From positions 1-23,654 of the IMG/VR virus record IMGVR_UViG_3300027704_000161: DNA of 23,654 bases, one strand, 5' to 3'. A program made the translations under genes and the position numbers. This document shows, piece by piece, positions 6,964-13,801 of this stretch (its first letter is position 1; each line of letters starts with the position of its first letter). Below the pieces are notes generated by a model. The model saw only the letters and a program-made list of their open reading frames with translations, did not search any database and was not told the origin of the DNA. The stretch is from a virus.

Positions 6964-8608
6964 AGCTGGCCTCTTTGTGGGGCATACGTCATGCGAAGCG
7001 TGTGGGTCCTCAGATGCAAACGCTGTATATGATAACGAAGACATCCAGACCACCTATTGTTTCGCTTGCCAAGCTACCGGCACACAAGAAGAGGAGATAA
7101 CTATCCAAGGTTTCGAAAAAGTAAGTACCGAGGTCCCCGAAGTCCCCACCCTAGCCCGTGGTTTCCGTGATCGAAAGATTACCAGAGCCGCCGCCGAGTT
7201 CTTCAATGTAACCGTGGCAATGAGCGGCGACGATATCACCCACCACTACTACCCCTACACTAAATTAGGCGAGGTTACAGGGTACAAGGTTCGGCAGGTA
7301 GACGGTAAAATATTTAAAGCCATAGGCGACAAGAAGAACACCGAGCTATTTGGCCAGTCAAAGTTTAGCCGAGGTGGTCAGAAGCTGATAATAGTCGAAG
7401 GGGAGCTTGACGCCCTCGCTGTGGCACAGTCGATGCTTGACGAGTACAAGAAGGTCTTTCCCGTTGTATCGGTCCCTGACGGTGCCCAGAGTGCCGCCAA
7501 ATCTATCTTGGCCAACCGCGAGTGGGTCAGATCGTTTAATGAAGTTATTGTTATGTTCGACCAAGATACTCCCGGCCAAGATGGCGCCAATGAAGCAGCC
7601 AAGGTTATCGGAGCGGATAAAGCCAAGATTGCAAAGCTAACCACAAAAGACGCCTCTGATGAATACGTAGCCCTCGGGGCCAAGGGTATATCAAGCGCTG
7701 TTTGGAATGCGGCAAAATGGCAACCCGCGGGCATAATTAACGCAAAAGACACCTGGGAGATATATCAAAGTGAAAAAGACGCAGAGTACCAGTCGTTTCC
7801 GCCGTTTCTTGAGGCACTTAACGAAAAGATCCATGGAACACGCTCGGGCAGCATTACGATGCTTACTAGTGGCACTGGATGCGGTAAAACTACATTCGTT
7901 AAAGAGAATATCTACCACATCTTGCGCACTACTCAGGATCAGATTGGACTTGTTAGCTTGGAGGAGAGCACAAGCGAAACTGTTAGGGGGTTCCTCAGTC
8001 TCGATTTATCTAAGAGGGTCGGACTTCCGGGTGTGGATGTATCTATTGAAGAAGAAAAAGCTGCGTTTGATCGCACTTTGGGCACTGGTAGAGTTCTTAT
8101 GCTTGATCATCAAGGGAGTTGTGAAGATACTTCTTTGGTCGATAAACTGGAATTTCTTGCTTTATCTGGGTGTCGGCATCTTGTTCTTGATCATATTACC
8201 ATTGCTGTATCTGAGTCGCGTGATGGTAATACTAATCAAGCCATAGATAGTTTAATGTCGCAATTACTCAAGATCACCAAGAAACACGATGTACACATTA
8301 CCTGTATCAGTCACCTGCGAAAGGTGGGAGGTGGTAATACGTCATTCGAGGATGGCGGTGATATTAGTATGGACGATTTAAGGGGTTCAGGTTCGCTAAA
8401 ACAGATTTCTGCGCAAGTCATCGCACTATCGAGAAACCTATCAGCCGAATCAGAACGTGAAAGACACACAGTAAAAGTAAAGGTTCTAAAAGACCGCTGG
8501 ACAGGCGCAACTGGATGGGCGGGGTGTTATCAATTCGACCACGCCACCGGACGCCTCAAGCGGGCGGAAGGGGCTTTTGATTCTAACGGATTTACAACGG
8601 AGGAATAA
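6956..8608 (+). CDS. Primase-helicase, T7 gp4-like
   Basis: A 550-residue bifunctional replication protein. The N-terminal zinc-binding domain has Cys13, Cys16, Cys35 and Cys38 (CEAC...CFAC). The TOPRIM primase core contains VEGELDAL (Glu148, Asp152) and a later MFDQDTPGQ metal-binding motif. The C-terminal RecA-like helicase has the Walker A GTGCGKT (Lys311, Thr312), a Walker B-like LVLDH and the DLRGSGSLKQ motif, all matching T7 gp4 in order. It should unwind the fork as a hexameric ring and lay down lagging-strand primers. Length is close to T7 gp4 (566). It overlaps the small upstream gene and leads the replication operon. Confidence 0.97.
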   Translation: MREAGLFVGHTSCEACGSSDANAVYDNEDIQTTYCFACQATGTQEEEITIQGFEKVSTEVPEVPTLARGFRDRKITRAAAEFFNVTVAMSGDDITHHYYPYTKLGEVTGYKVRQVDGKIFKAIGDKKNTELFGQSKFSRGGQKLIIVEGELDALAVAQSMLDEYKKVFPVVSVPDGAQSAAKSILANREWVRSFNEVIVMFDQDTPGQDGANEAAKVIGADKAKIAKLTTKDASDEYVALGAKGISSAVWNAAKWQPAGIINAKDTWEIYQSEKDAEYQSFPPFLEALNEKIHGTRSGSITMLTSGTGCGKTTFVKENIYHILRTTQDQIGLVSLEESTSETVRGFLSLDLSKRVGLPGVDVSIEEEKAAFDRTLGTGRVLMLDHQGSCEDTSLVDKLEFLALSGCRHLVLDHITIAVSESRDGNTNQAIDSLMSQLLKITKKHDVHITCISHLRKVGGGNTSFEDGGDISMDDLRGSGSLKQISAQVIALSRNLSAESERERHTVKVKVLKDRWTGATGWAGCYQFDHATGRLKRAEGAFDSNGFTTEE

Positions 8609-8610
8609 AA

Positions 8611-8763
8611 ATGAAAGCACTATTGTACGTGTTGCTTTTTCCGACTATGGTTATAGTGGGGCTTTTGGCGACTTGTTGGTCTGCAATCTGTCTGCCGGTC
8701 CAAGCGTCAAAGGCTACAATAAAAATGATAGATAAACTTACAAGCGAGGTGGATACACTATGA
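8611..8763 (+). CDS. Small single-pass membrane protein
   Basis: A 50-residue peptide beginning MKALLYVLLFPTMVIVG, with one long hydrophobic segment (about residues 3-30) containing two Cys, followed by a charged tail. It has a strong ribosome binding site (GGAGGA) directly after the helicase stop, and its TGA overlaps the next ATG (ATGA). Its place in a tight operon supports it being real. The function is unknown. Confidence 0.7.
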   Translation: MKALLYVLLFPTMVIVGLLATCWSAICLPVQASKATIKMIDKLTSEVDTL

Positions 8764-9062
8764 CCGATATACAAGACTTTATTGGATCTATTGATGAGGA
8801 GGAAAGAACCGCAGCATTTGGGCGGATGTTAAACGCGGGCGCCATGGTTAACCTTGACGAGGCTATCATTGCCACGCTAGAAGCCCTTTCAGACGGTGGC
8901 GAGTATACAGGCACCGATTATATGATTGACCCCTATGCGGTCTTAGATGGCGTCAATACCCTATTCCGGGGGCTTGATATGAACCCGCTAGAAAGTGAAG
9001 CTTATAAGATATTGCAAGACTGTTGCGACTGTATGGAAATAGAGGACGAGGGCAAACCATGA
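8760..9062 (+). CDS. Acidic hypothetical protein in replication operon
   Basis: A 100-residue strongly acidic, helical protein that I do not recognise. It is linked to both neighbours by 4-base ATGA overlaps. The C-terminus carries CCDC followed by an acidic tail. Acidic proteins of this kind sometimes act as nucleic-acid mimics or as partners of replication proteins, but there is no motif to support a specific role. Confidence 0.7.
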   Translation: MTDIQDFIGSIDEEERTAAFGRMLNAGAMVNLDEAIIATLEALSDGGEYTGTDYMIDPYAVLDGVNTLFRGLDMNPLESEAYKILQDCCDCMEIEDEGKP

Positions 9063-9391
9063 GCGTATTAGATGAAGCTACGCCCGCAGAGTGGGACGCG
9101 GCAACCAAAAAGACCCTAGAAAATATTTACGGGGTAAACGAAGAGAAAGTTAAATACTGCCGAGACTTTGGGGAAACCCGAAAGACTCAGGTAGGCGGTA
9201 CGCATTACATTAAAGAAGGCGGTATTCAGCCAATAGAATTTATCACATCAAACGAAATCCCTTTTAGAGAGGCCAACGTCATTAAATACGTGTTCCGACA
9301 CACCAACAAAAACGGCGTAGAAGACTTGCTAAAAGCTAGAGATTATATTGATATGATAATAAACGATTATAAAACTAAACAGGAGAAATAA
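9059..9391 (+). CDS. DUF3310 protein (T7 gp1.7-like region)
   Basis: A 110-residue protein. Residues about 42-105 match the DUF3310 pattern: GGTHYIKEGGIQPIEFI, then NVIKYVFRH, then DLLKARDYIDMII. T7 gp1.7, a nucleotide kinase, carries a related domain, so a role in nucleotide metabolism is plausible. The start at 9059 (ATGA overlap with the preceding stop) is preferred over the upstream in-frame codon at 9023, which lies deep in the previous gene. It is followed by AGGAGA and the SSB gene. Confidence 0.85.
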   Translation: MSVLDEATPAEWDAATKKTLENIYGVNEEKVKYCRDFGETRKTQVGGTHYIKEGGIQPIEFITSNEIPFREANVIKYVFRHTNKNGVEDLLKARDYIDMIINDYKTKQEK

Positions 9392-9394
9392 AGA

Positions 9395-9883
9395 ATGATC
9401 TTAAAAAATGTTGAAATTATGTGGGCACACCTTGAACCAGAAAACCCAGATGGAGGTTTTGATAAAGCAACCCCACAATGGAACCTGCAAGCTATTACTA
9501 GAGACAAGTCACAAGCCGAAGAGTGGAAGGCAGCAGGACTCACCCCAAAGCCTGACAGTGACGACACCGGTTTAATGTTCAAGATTAACGTCAAAAAGCT
9601 ATGCGAGCAGAAAAACGGCCAGCCTAATAAGCCCGTCCCCGTTGTAGGTAGGGATATAATGCCAATTGAAGACGTTTCAATTATTGGTAATGGCTCTGTG
9701 GGTAACGTGAAAGTCCGAACTTTTGACTACGATTTTAACGGTCGCCAAGGCGTAGGCGTTCGATTGGAGTCGGTGCAAATTACAAAGCTGGTCGAATACA
9801 AAGCAGCAGGCAGCGCAATTCTTGAAGGCTTTGATGCGTTTGATGCTGACGACACTAGCACAGACGACTGCGATGCTTATTGA
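9395..9883 (+). CDS. Single-stranded DNA-binding protein, T7 gp2.5-like
   Basis: A 162-residue protein with an OB-fold-like beta pattern (NVEIMWAHLEPEN..., VGRDIMPIEDVSIIGNGS) and an acidic C-terminal tail (FDAFDADDTSTDDCDAY). In gp2.5 an acidic tail ending in an aromatic residue contacts the polymerase and helicase; here the last residue is Tyr rather than Phe. The position between DUF3310 and DNA polymerase, and the length, fit phage SSBs. It should coat lagging-strand DNA and coordinate the replisome. Confidence 0.85.
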   Translation: MILKNVEIMWAHLEPENPDGGFDKATPQWNLQAITRDKSQAEEWKAAGLTPKPDSDDTGLMFKINVKKLCEQKNGQPNKPVPVVGRDIMPIEDVSIIGNGSVGNVKVRTFDYDFNGRQGVGVRLESVQITKLVEYKAAGSAILEGFDAFDADDTSTDDCDAY

Positions 9884-9950
9884 TATTGTGTTTATGATCG
9901 TGGGGGCCGTGCTGGTCTCCGTGTTTATCGACAGCCAAAACTACAAATAA
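9873..9950 (+). CDS. Possible 25-residue membrane peptide
   Basis: A short frame overlapping the end of the SSB gene by 11 bases and encoding MLIDIVFMIVGAVLVSVFID plus five polar residues. It is almost wholly one transmembrane segment. It fills the gap before the DNA polymerase gene. Evidence is limited to hydrophobicity and the overlap arrangement. Confidence 0.4.
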   Translation: MLIDIVFMIVGAVLVSVFIDSQNYK

Positions 9951-9968
9951 AACTAAAAGAGGTCTTTT

Positions 9969-11819
9969 ATGAAACCATTAAAGGTAATATTCGACGCAGA
10001 AACCAACGGTTTAAACCCAGACGTTATCTGGATGATTGCTACAGAAGACCTTGACGGAGATAAAGGCTTCTTTACTGATTACGAGGACGGCTACCCCTCT
10101 ATCTCTGAGGGGCTGGCTTACCTCAGCTTGGCTGATGTACTTATAGGCCACAATATAATTTCTTATGATTTACCCGTATTAAAAAAGCTTTGCAACTGGC
10201 AGCCTGCCAAATCTCAAAAGCTGGTAGATACAATGCTACTCTCACAGATGAACGATTTCGAGCGCCCACAGTTCGACCATCTAGTGAAGAATAAGTTTGC
10301 TGGCAAGCATAACATGAAGGTATGGAGTCAATTTTTAGGAGGTGAAGAGAAGCACGAAGATCCTAGCTGGCTGGAGTATTCCATTGAAATGCGGGAGCGC
10401 TGTATCTCTGACGTATCAATTAACGTAAAAATGTACCGCTATATGATGCAAGAAATCAAAGCGATTGTTGCAGCCTCCCCCAACTACGGCCAAGCTATAA
10501 AGCTAGAACATGATCTGGCGCTGGCAATGGCAGATCAGGAGGCTAACGGCTGGCTAATTGACACGGTAGCAGCTAAGAAACTTTTGGCTTATATTGAAGT
10601 CGAGATGTCCAAAATAGAGCTTGAAGTTGAGCCACTGCTAAAGCCTCAAAAGGTGTATCTTGACAAAGAACCCCGAGAAGCCAAGCGCCTTTTAAGTGGT
10701 GCTTGGGATAGAGTCACCCGCGACTGGTTCGGAGACCGTGAAGTTGTCAGCCCTTATCAGCGTTTTCGAATTGTAGATATGAAGCTCGGCAATAACGAAG
10801 CGGTCATTAATCTACTGTTGGAAAACGGGTGGGTGCCGACCGAGTGGAATTGGGGACGCACTGAGGAAGGTAAGTTTTTCAAGAAGTCCCCCAAGCTTAC
10901 CGAAGACAGCTACGACAGTATCAAAGGTGACCTAGGAAAATCCGTGGCACACTGGCGGGTCTTACGATCCCGTAGGGGCTTTATCACTGGTATCTTTAAG
11001 AACATACGTGAAGACGGCCACCTGTCGTGTAGGGCGTTTACAGTGGGTACAAATACCTACCGTTGTCGCCATGCTGGCATTGTTAACGTTCCCGGCGCCT
11101 ATGCTGTCTTAGGTAAAGAGATTCGAAGCTTATTCCACTCGGCGGCGGGTCGCTCAATTGTAGCGGCTGACTCTGACGGCAACCAGCTCCGCGGGATGGC
11201 TCATTATGTGAATAACCCCGAGGTGAGCAAGGCTATTGTCAGTGGCTCAAACGATGACGGTACAGACATCCATACACGCACAGCGAACATTGTAGGCGTT
11301 TCGCGGCCTGTAGTTAAAAACCTGACTTATGCCCTAATCTTTGGCGCTGGTGATAATAAACTAGGCGAAACCGCAGGCATGAAAGGGGACGGCCCAGCGT
11401 TACGGGCGAAGATGGAAAGCGCTTACGAGGGACTAAAGCCCGCCATTGATAATCTAAAATATCAGTGGATGGTCAACCGCCACACTTTTAGCCGTGGGTT
11501 TATCTATGGCCTAGATGGTCGCCGGATATACTGTGAAGACCATAAAGCCTTTAACGCACTACTTCAGGGCTTCGAGGCGGTAACTTGCAAGGCTGCTTGT
11601 GTTGAAGCTGTAAGGATGATTAAGGCAGAAGGATTAGACGCCAAGGTCATAGCGTTTTACCACGATGAAATCAACTGTGACGTCGCAGACAAGGATACTC
11701 AGCGGGTTGGAGAGATCCTGGAGTACTGTTTAGGCCCGTATGTAACCGAAAAATATAACTTGAATATCGCCATGGGTGGCACGGCTCAGGTCGGAAATTC
11801 TTGGTACGATGTTCACTAA
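9969..11819 (+). CDS. DNA polymerase, family A (T7 gp5-like)
   Basis: A 616-residue replicative polymerase. The N-terminal 3'-5' exonuclease has FDAET (Asp9, Glu11), the second motif IGHNIISYDLP, and the third in CISDV. The polymerase domain has motif A VAADSDGNQLRGMAH (Asp401), motif B RPVVKNLTYALIFGAGD (Arg446, Lys450, Tyr454) and motif C YHDEINCDV (His565, Asp566, Glu567). Tyr454 matches T7 Tyr526. At the position of the steric-gate Glu (T7 Glu480, E. coli Glu710) this protein has Gln406. Length is somewhat below T7 gp5 (704). It is preceded by a ribosome site in AGAGGTC and sits between the SSB and MazG-like genes. Confidence 0.96.
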   Translation: MKPLKVIFDAETNGLNPDVIWMIATEDLDGDKGFFTDYEDGYPSISEGLAYLSLADVLIGHNIISYDLPVLKKLCNWQPAKSQKLVDTMLLSQMNDFERPQFDHLVKNKFAGKHNMKVWSQFLGGEEKHEDPSWLEYSIEMRERCISDVSINVKMYRYMMQEIKAIVAASPNYGQAIKLEHDLALAMADQEANGWLIDTVAAKKLLAYIEVEMSKIELEVEPLLKPQKVYLDKEPREAKRLLSGAWDRVTRDWFGDREVVSPYQRFRIVDMKLGNNEAVINLLLENGWVPTEWNWGRTEEGKFFKKSPKLTEDSYDSIKGDLGKSVAHWRVLRSRRGFITGIFKNIREDGHLSCRAFTVGTNTYRCRHAGIVNVPGAYAVLGKEIRSLFHSAAGRSIVAADSDGNQLRGMAHYVNNPEVSKAIVSGSNDDGTDIHTRTANIVGVSRPVVKNLTYALIFGAGDNKLGETAGMKGDGPALRAKMESAYEGLKPAIDNLKYQWMVNRHTFSRGFIYGLDGRRIYCEDHKAFNALLQGFEAVTCKAACVEAVRMIKAEGLDAKVIAFYHDEINCDVADKDTQRVGEILEYCLGPYVTEKYNLNIAMGGTAQVGNSWYDVH

Positions 11820-11836
11820 CCAAATAGGGGAATAAT

Positions 11837-12151
11837 ATGAATTTTGAAGCAGTAGAGGAAAAAGTAATTGCGTGGCACTACGCTCGAAACCTTATTGACG
11901 GCAGCAGCGACATCCAGCAATTCGAAGGGAAGCTGTTAGAAGAGGTTGAAGAGTTGCGTATGGAAATTCAGTTTGCACAAAGCCCAGTAGATTCCATAGG
12001 GGACATAATGGTTGTGCTATGTAACATTGCCACCCGCAACGGCCTAACGCTTACAGAGTGCCTTAGCCACGCCTATGGAGACATCCAGCACCGCAAAGGC
12101 CGCATGGAAAATGGCGTATTCGTTAAAGAACTTGTTGATCAATCTAAATAG
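11837..12151 (+). CDS. MazG-like nucleotide pyrophosphohydrolase
   Basis: A 104-residue all-helical protein with the MazG signature: KLLEEVEELRMEI (Glu35, Glu36, Glu39) and, one helix later, VDSIGDIMVVL (Asp52, Asp56). In the canonical motif a Glu precedes the final Asp by three residues; here the matching site is Ser53, as in a known phage MazG-like subgroup. The family hydrolyses NTPs or ppGpp-type alarmones, which in phages may adjust host nucleotide pools. AGGGG lies 6-10 bases ahead of the start. Confidence 0.85.
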   Translation: MNFEAVEEKVIAWHYARNLIDGSSDIQQFEGKLLEEVEELRMEIQFAQSPVDSIGDIMVVLCNIATRNGLTLTECLSHAYGDIQHRKGRMENGVFVKELVDQSK

Positions 12152-12162
12152 GAGAAACCCAA

Positions 12163-12384
12163 ATGCAAAAACCATATATAGTTTTAAGCCAATACCCTTA
12201 TGAGTGTGAAATTGGCAGTTCACCCGATATTAGCGTCACCCACGTTTTGCATGAGAGAGATGCATCACTCCCCGAGATGCTAGAATTTTGTGAGACGTTC
12301 ATTAGAGCTTGTGGGTGGACTCTTGACGGATCTCTTATCGTTCAAACAGAAGAAGAGGCGCCCCCACATGCACGTACTCATTGA
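12163..12384 (+). CDS. Small hypothetical protein before exonuclease
   Basis: A 73-residue acidic protein with a strong ribosome binding site (AGGAGA). The final 17 bases overlap the exonuclease start. It has an alternating beta/alpha pattern and several Cys. It is not recognised, but its fixed place between MazG-like and exonuclease genes and the tight overlap support a real gene. Confidence 0.7.
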   Translation: MQKPYIVLSQYPYECEIGSSPDISVTHVLHERDASLPEMLEFCETFIRACGWTLDGSLIVQTEEEAPPHARTH

Positions 12385-13132
12385 TGGCGACGTTGTTCTT
12401 TATCTGGCTCTCTGGCGAAATGAAACGGCAACGCTAGAGTCTGCTATTAACCACTACAACGATATTATCGAAGATACAAAGGACGCCTGTTTTGCGGATA
12501 CTGTAGAAATCTTTTTATCGTCTGACGGGGAGAACTTCAGGAAAAACCTGTACCCCGTTTATAAATCCAACCGAAAGGGCAAAGAATCCCCGCCGTTTAT
12601 GTCGGAGCTAAAAGCCGCGGTGTTAACGTGGGACAATTCCCGAGGATCTCCCGGAGGGGAAGCCGATGATTATTTGCTAATTCGGGCGGCAGAGCTAGAC
12701 GAGCAAGGGAAGCCGTGGATTATTGCCACGGTGGATAAAGATTTAAAAACCTATCCGGGCTTATTCTACAACCTCAGAAGCCACCAAATCGACAAGGTTG
12801 GCGAAAGACGAGCGTATACTTTCATGATGCAACAGTTTGTTATGGGCGACAGTGTAGACGGCATCAAAGGCCTCAACGGCTGGGGGCCGGTCAAAACTGC
12901 TGGCATTATTAACCCGTACCATGGATTAGAGGAGAATTTTAAAAAGACCAAGGAGGTTTGGATTGAAAACAACAAAACCGATAACACGCAAGCGGCGTAC
13001 AACGAAACCGCCAATCTTGCTTTCATTAGACGTAATAAAAACGACCTGTACCCATTGGACTTTTGGGCAATGTCTGGAGACGACTTTAGAAAAACCCTAC
13101 GGGTTTCTGTATCGGATTACGCGAGTAGCTGA
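12368..13132 (+). CDS. 5'-3' exonuclease, FEN-like (T7 gp6-like)
   Basis: A 254-residue nuclease. Metal-binding residues are seen in LIDGDV (Asp6, Asp8), GGEADDY (Glu98, Asp100, Asp101), VDKDLK (Asp123, Asp125) and GDSVDGIKG (Asp161, Asp164), followed by a helix-hairpin-helix-like GWGPVKTAG. In T7 such an enzyme degrades host DNA and removes RNA primers. The start at 12368 is chosen because MHVLIDGD is the expected beginning; the upstream extension lies inside the preceding gene. At 254 residues it is shorter than T7 gp6 (300), and its last 170 bases are overlapped by the next gene in another frame. Confidence 0.92.
   Translation: MHVLIDGDVVLYLALWRNETATLESAINHYNDIIEDTKDACFADTVEIFLSSDGENFRKNLYPVYKSNRKGKESPPFMSELKAAVLTWDNSRGSPGGEADDYLLIRAAELDEQGKPWIIATVDKDLKTYPGLFYNLRSHQIDKVGERRAYTFMMQQFVMGDSVDGIKGLNGWGPVKTAGIINPYHGLEENFKKTKEVWIENNKTDNTQAAYNETANLAFIRRNKNDLYPLDFWAMSGDDFRKTLRVSVSDYASS
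12950..12956 (+). promoter_or_regulatory. Shine-Dalgarno site inside exonuclease gene
   Basis: AAGGAGG ends 6 bases before the TTG at 12963. It decides the start of the overlapping GIY-YIG gene and is stronger than most ribosome sites in the window. Confidence 0.8.
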
Positions 13133-13484
13133 CGGCAAGGACTACATCGGCCAGAAAAGCTTTCACACAAAAAGCAACCCATGGCCCTACTATATGAGTA
13201 GCTCGAAAGGTCTCAAGGCCGAGATAGAAGCGGCAGGGCCAAATTATGCTAACCTGTTTAGCTTTGATGTGCTGATGCTTTGCGGCGACCGTAATAGCCT
13301 ATCTTTAGCTGAGACAACTTTGCAGATATTCGAAGACGTTATTCACAACCCCAACAACTTCAACAAATCCATAGCTGGCCAAAAGTTTCTTGGCCCCACA
13401 AAGCACACTCCAGAGACCCGCCAAAAGATTTCAGCGGCACTTTCTGGGGCGCATGATGGCCAGCATTATCCCCATTTTAAATAG
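12963..13484 (+). CDS. GIY-YIG homing-type endonuclease overlapping exonuclease (TTG start)
   Basis: A 173-residue protein. Residues 46-67 hold a GIY-YIG-type signature: YGFLYRIT, then DYIG at 60-63, then QKSF. The C-terminus has a NUMOD3-like DNA-binding motif (HTPETRQKISAALSG). The first 56 codons overlap the exonuclease gene in a different frame. The start is TTG at 12963, placed 6 bases after a perfect AAGGAGG; the only other in-frame start-type codons lack a ribosome site. Such genes are typically free-standing mobile nucleases. The GIY half of the motif lies inside the overlap, so the overlap is needed for activity. Confidence 0.82.
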   Translation: MKTTKPITRKRRTTKPPILLSLDVIKTTCTHWTFGQCLETTLEKPYGFLYRITRVADGKDYIGQKSFHTKSNPWPYYMSSSKGLKAEIEAAGPNYANLFSFDVLMLCGDRNSLSLAETTLQIFEDVIHNPNNFNKSIAGQKFLGPTKHTPETRQKISAALSGAHDGQHYPHFK

Positions 13485-13495
13485 AGGTATAAAAT

Positions 13496-13786
13496 ATGAG
13501 ACCAAATAACAACAAATATATTGGCCAGAAATTTGGTGACCTACTTATCTTGAACTGGTTTCGCACCGGTGACAGCCAGCACCTGCACTTTTTGGCACAG
13601 TGTGGTTGTGGCGTAGAAACCACTGTAAGAAAATCAGATGTACTACGAGCACACACCACCCGCTGTGGTTATTGCTCAAAAACTGCTAAAAAGAATATCC
13701 GTTCAAGGATCTCGGAATACGTAGAAGTATTTTTTGAAAAACCTGGCGTAGAATTCTTTGCACAATCTAACGCAAAATCTAATTAA
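13496..13786 (+). CDS. Zinc-ribbon DNA-binding-like protein
   Basis: A 96-residue protein resembling the N-terminal module of many phage HNH/AP2 homing nucleases: a KYIGQKFGDLLILN strand pair, then a zinc knuckle CGCG (Cys36, Cys38) and CGYC (Cys57, Cys60) separated by KSDVLRAHTTR. No HNH or AP2 catalytic part follows, so it may be a remnant or a free DNA-binding protein. It sits 11 bases after the GIY-YIG gene with AGAGG upstream. The two together look like a mobile insertion between exonuclease and reductase. Confidence 0.72.
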   Translation: MRPNNNKYIGQKFGDLLILNWFRTGDSQHLHFLAQCGCGVETTVRKSDVLRAHTTRCGYCSKTAKKNIRSRISEYVEVFFEKPGVEFFAQSNAKSN

Positions 13787-13801
13787 TTTTAAGGGGACAT
13801 A

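Noticed and set aside
8040-8246. Alternative plus-strand frame within the primase-helicase (7770-8246).
   Set aside because: It overlaps the helicase core in another frame and has no ribosome site or recognisable domain.
13070-13132. Programmed frameshift fusing exonuclease and GIY-YIG nuclease.
   Set aside because: No classic slippery heptamer was seen at the end of the exonuclease frame, while a perfect ribosome site and TTG start explain the second frame.
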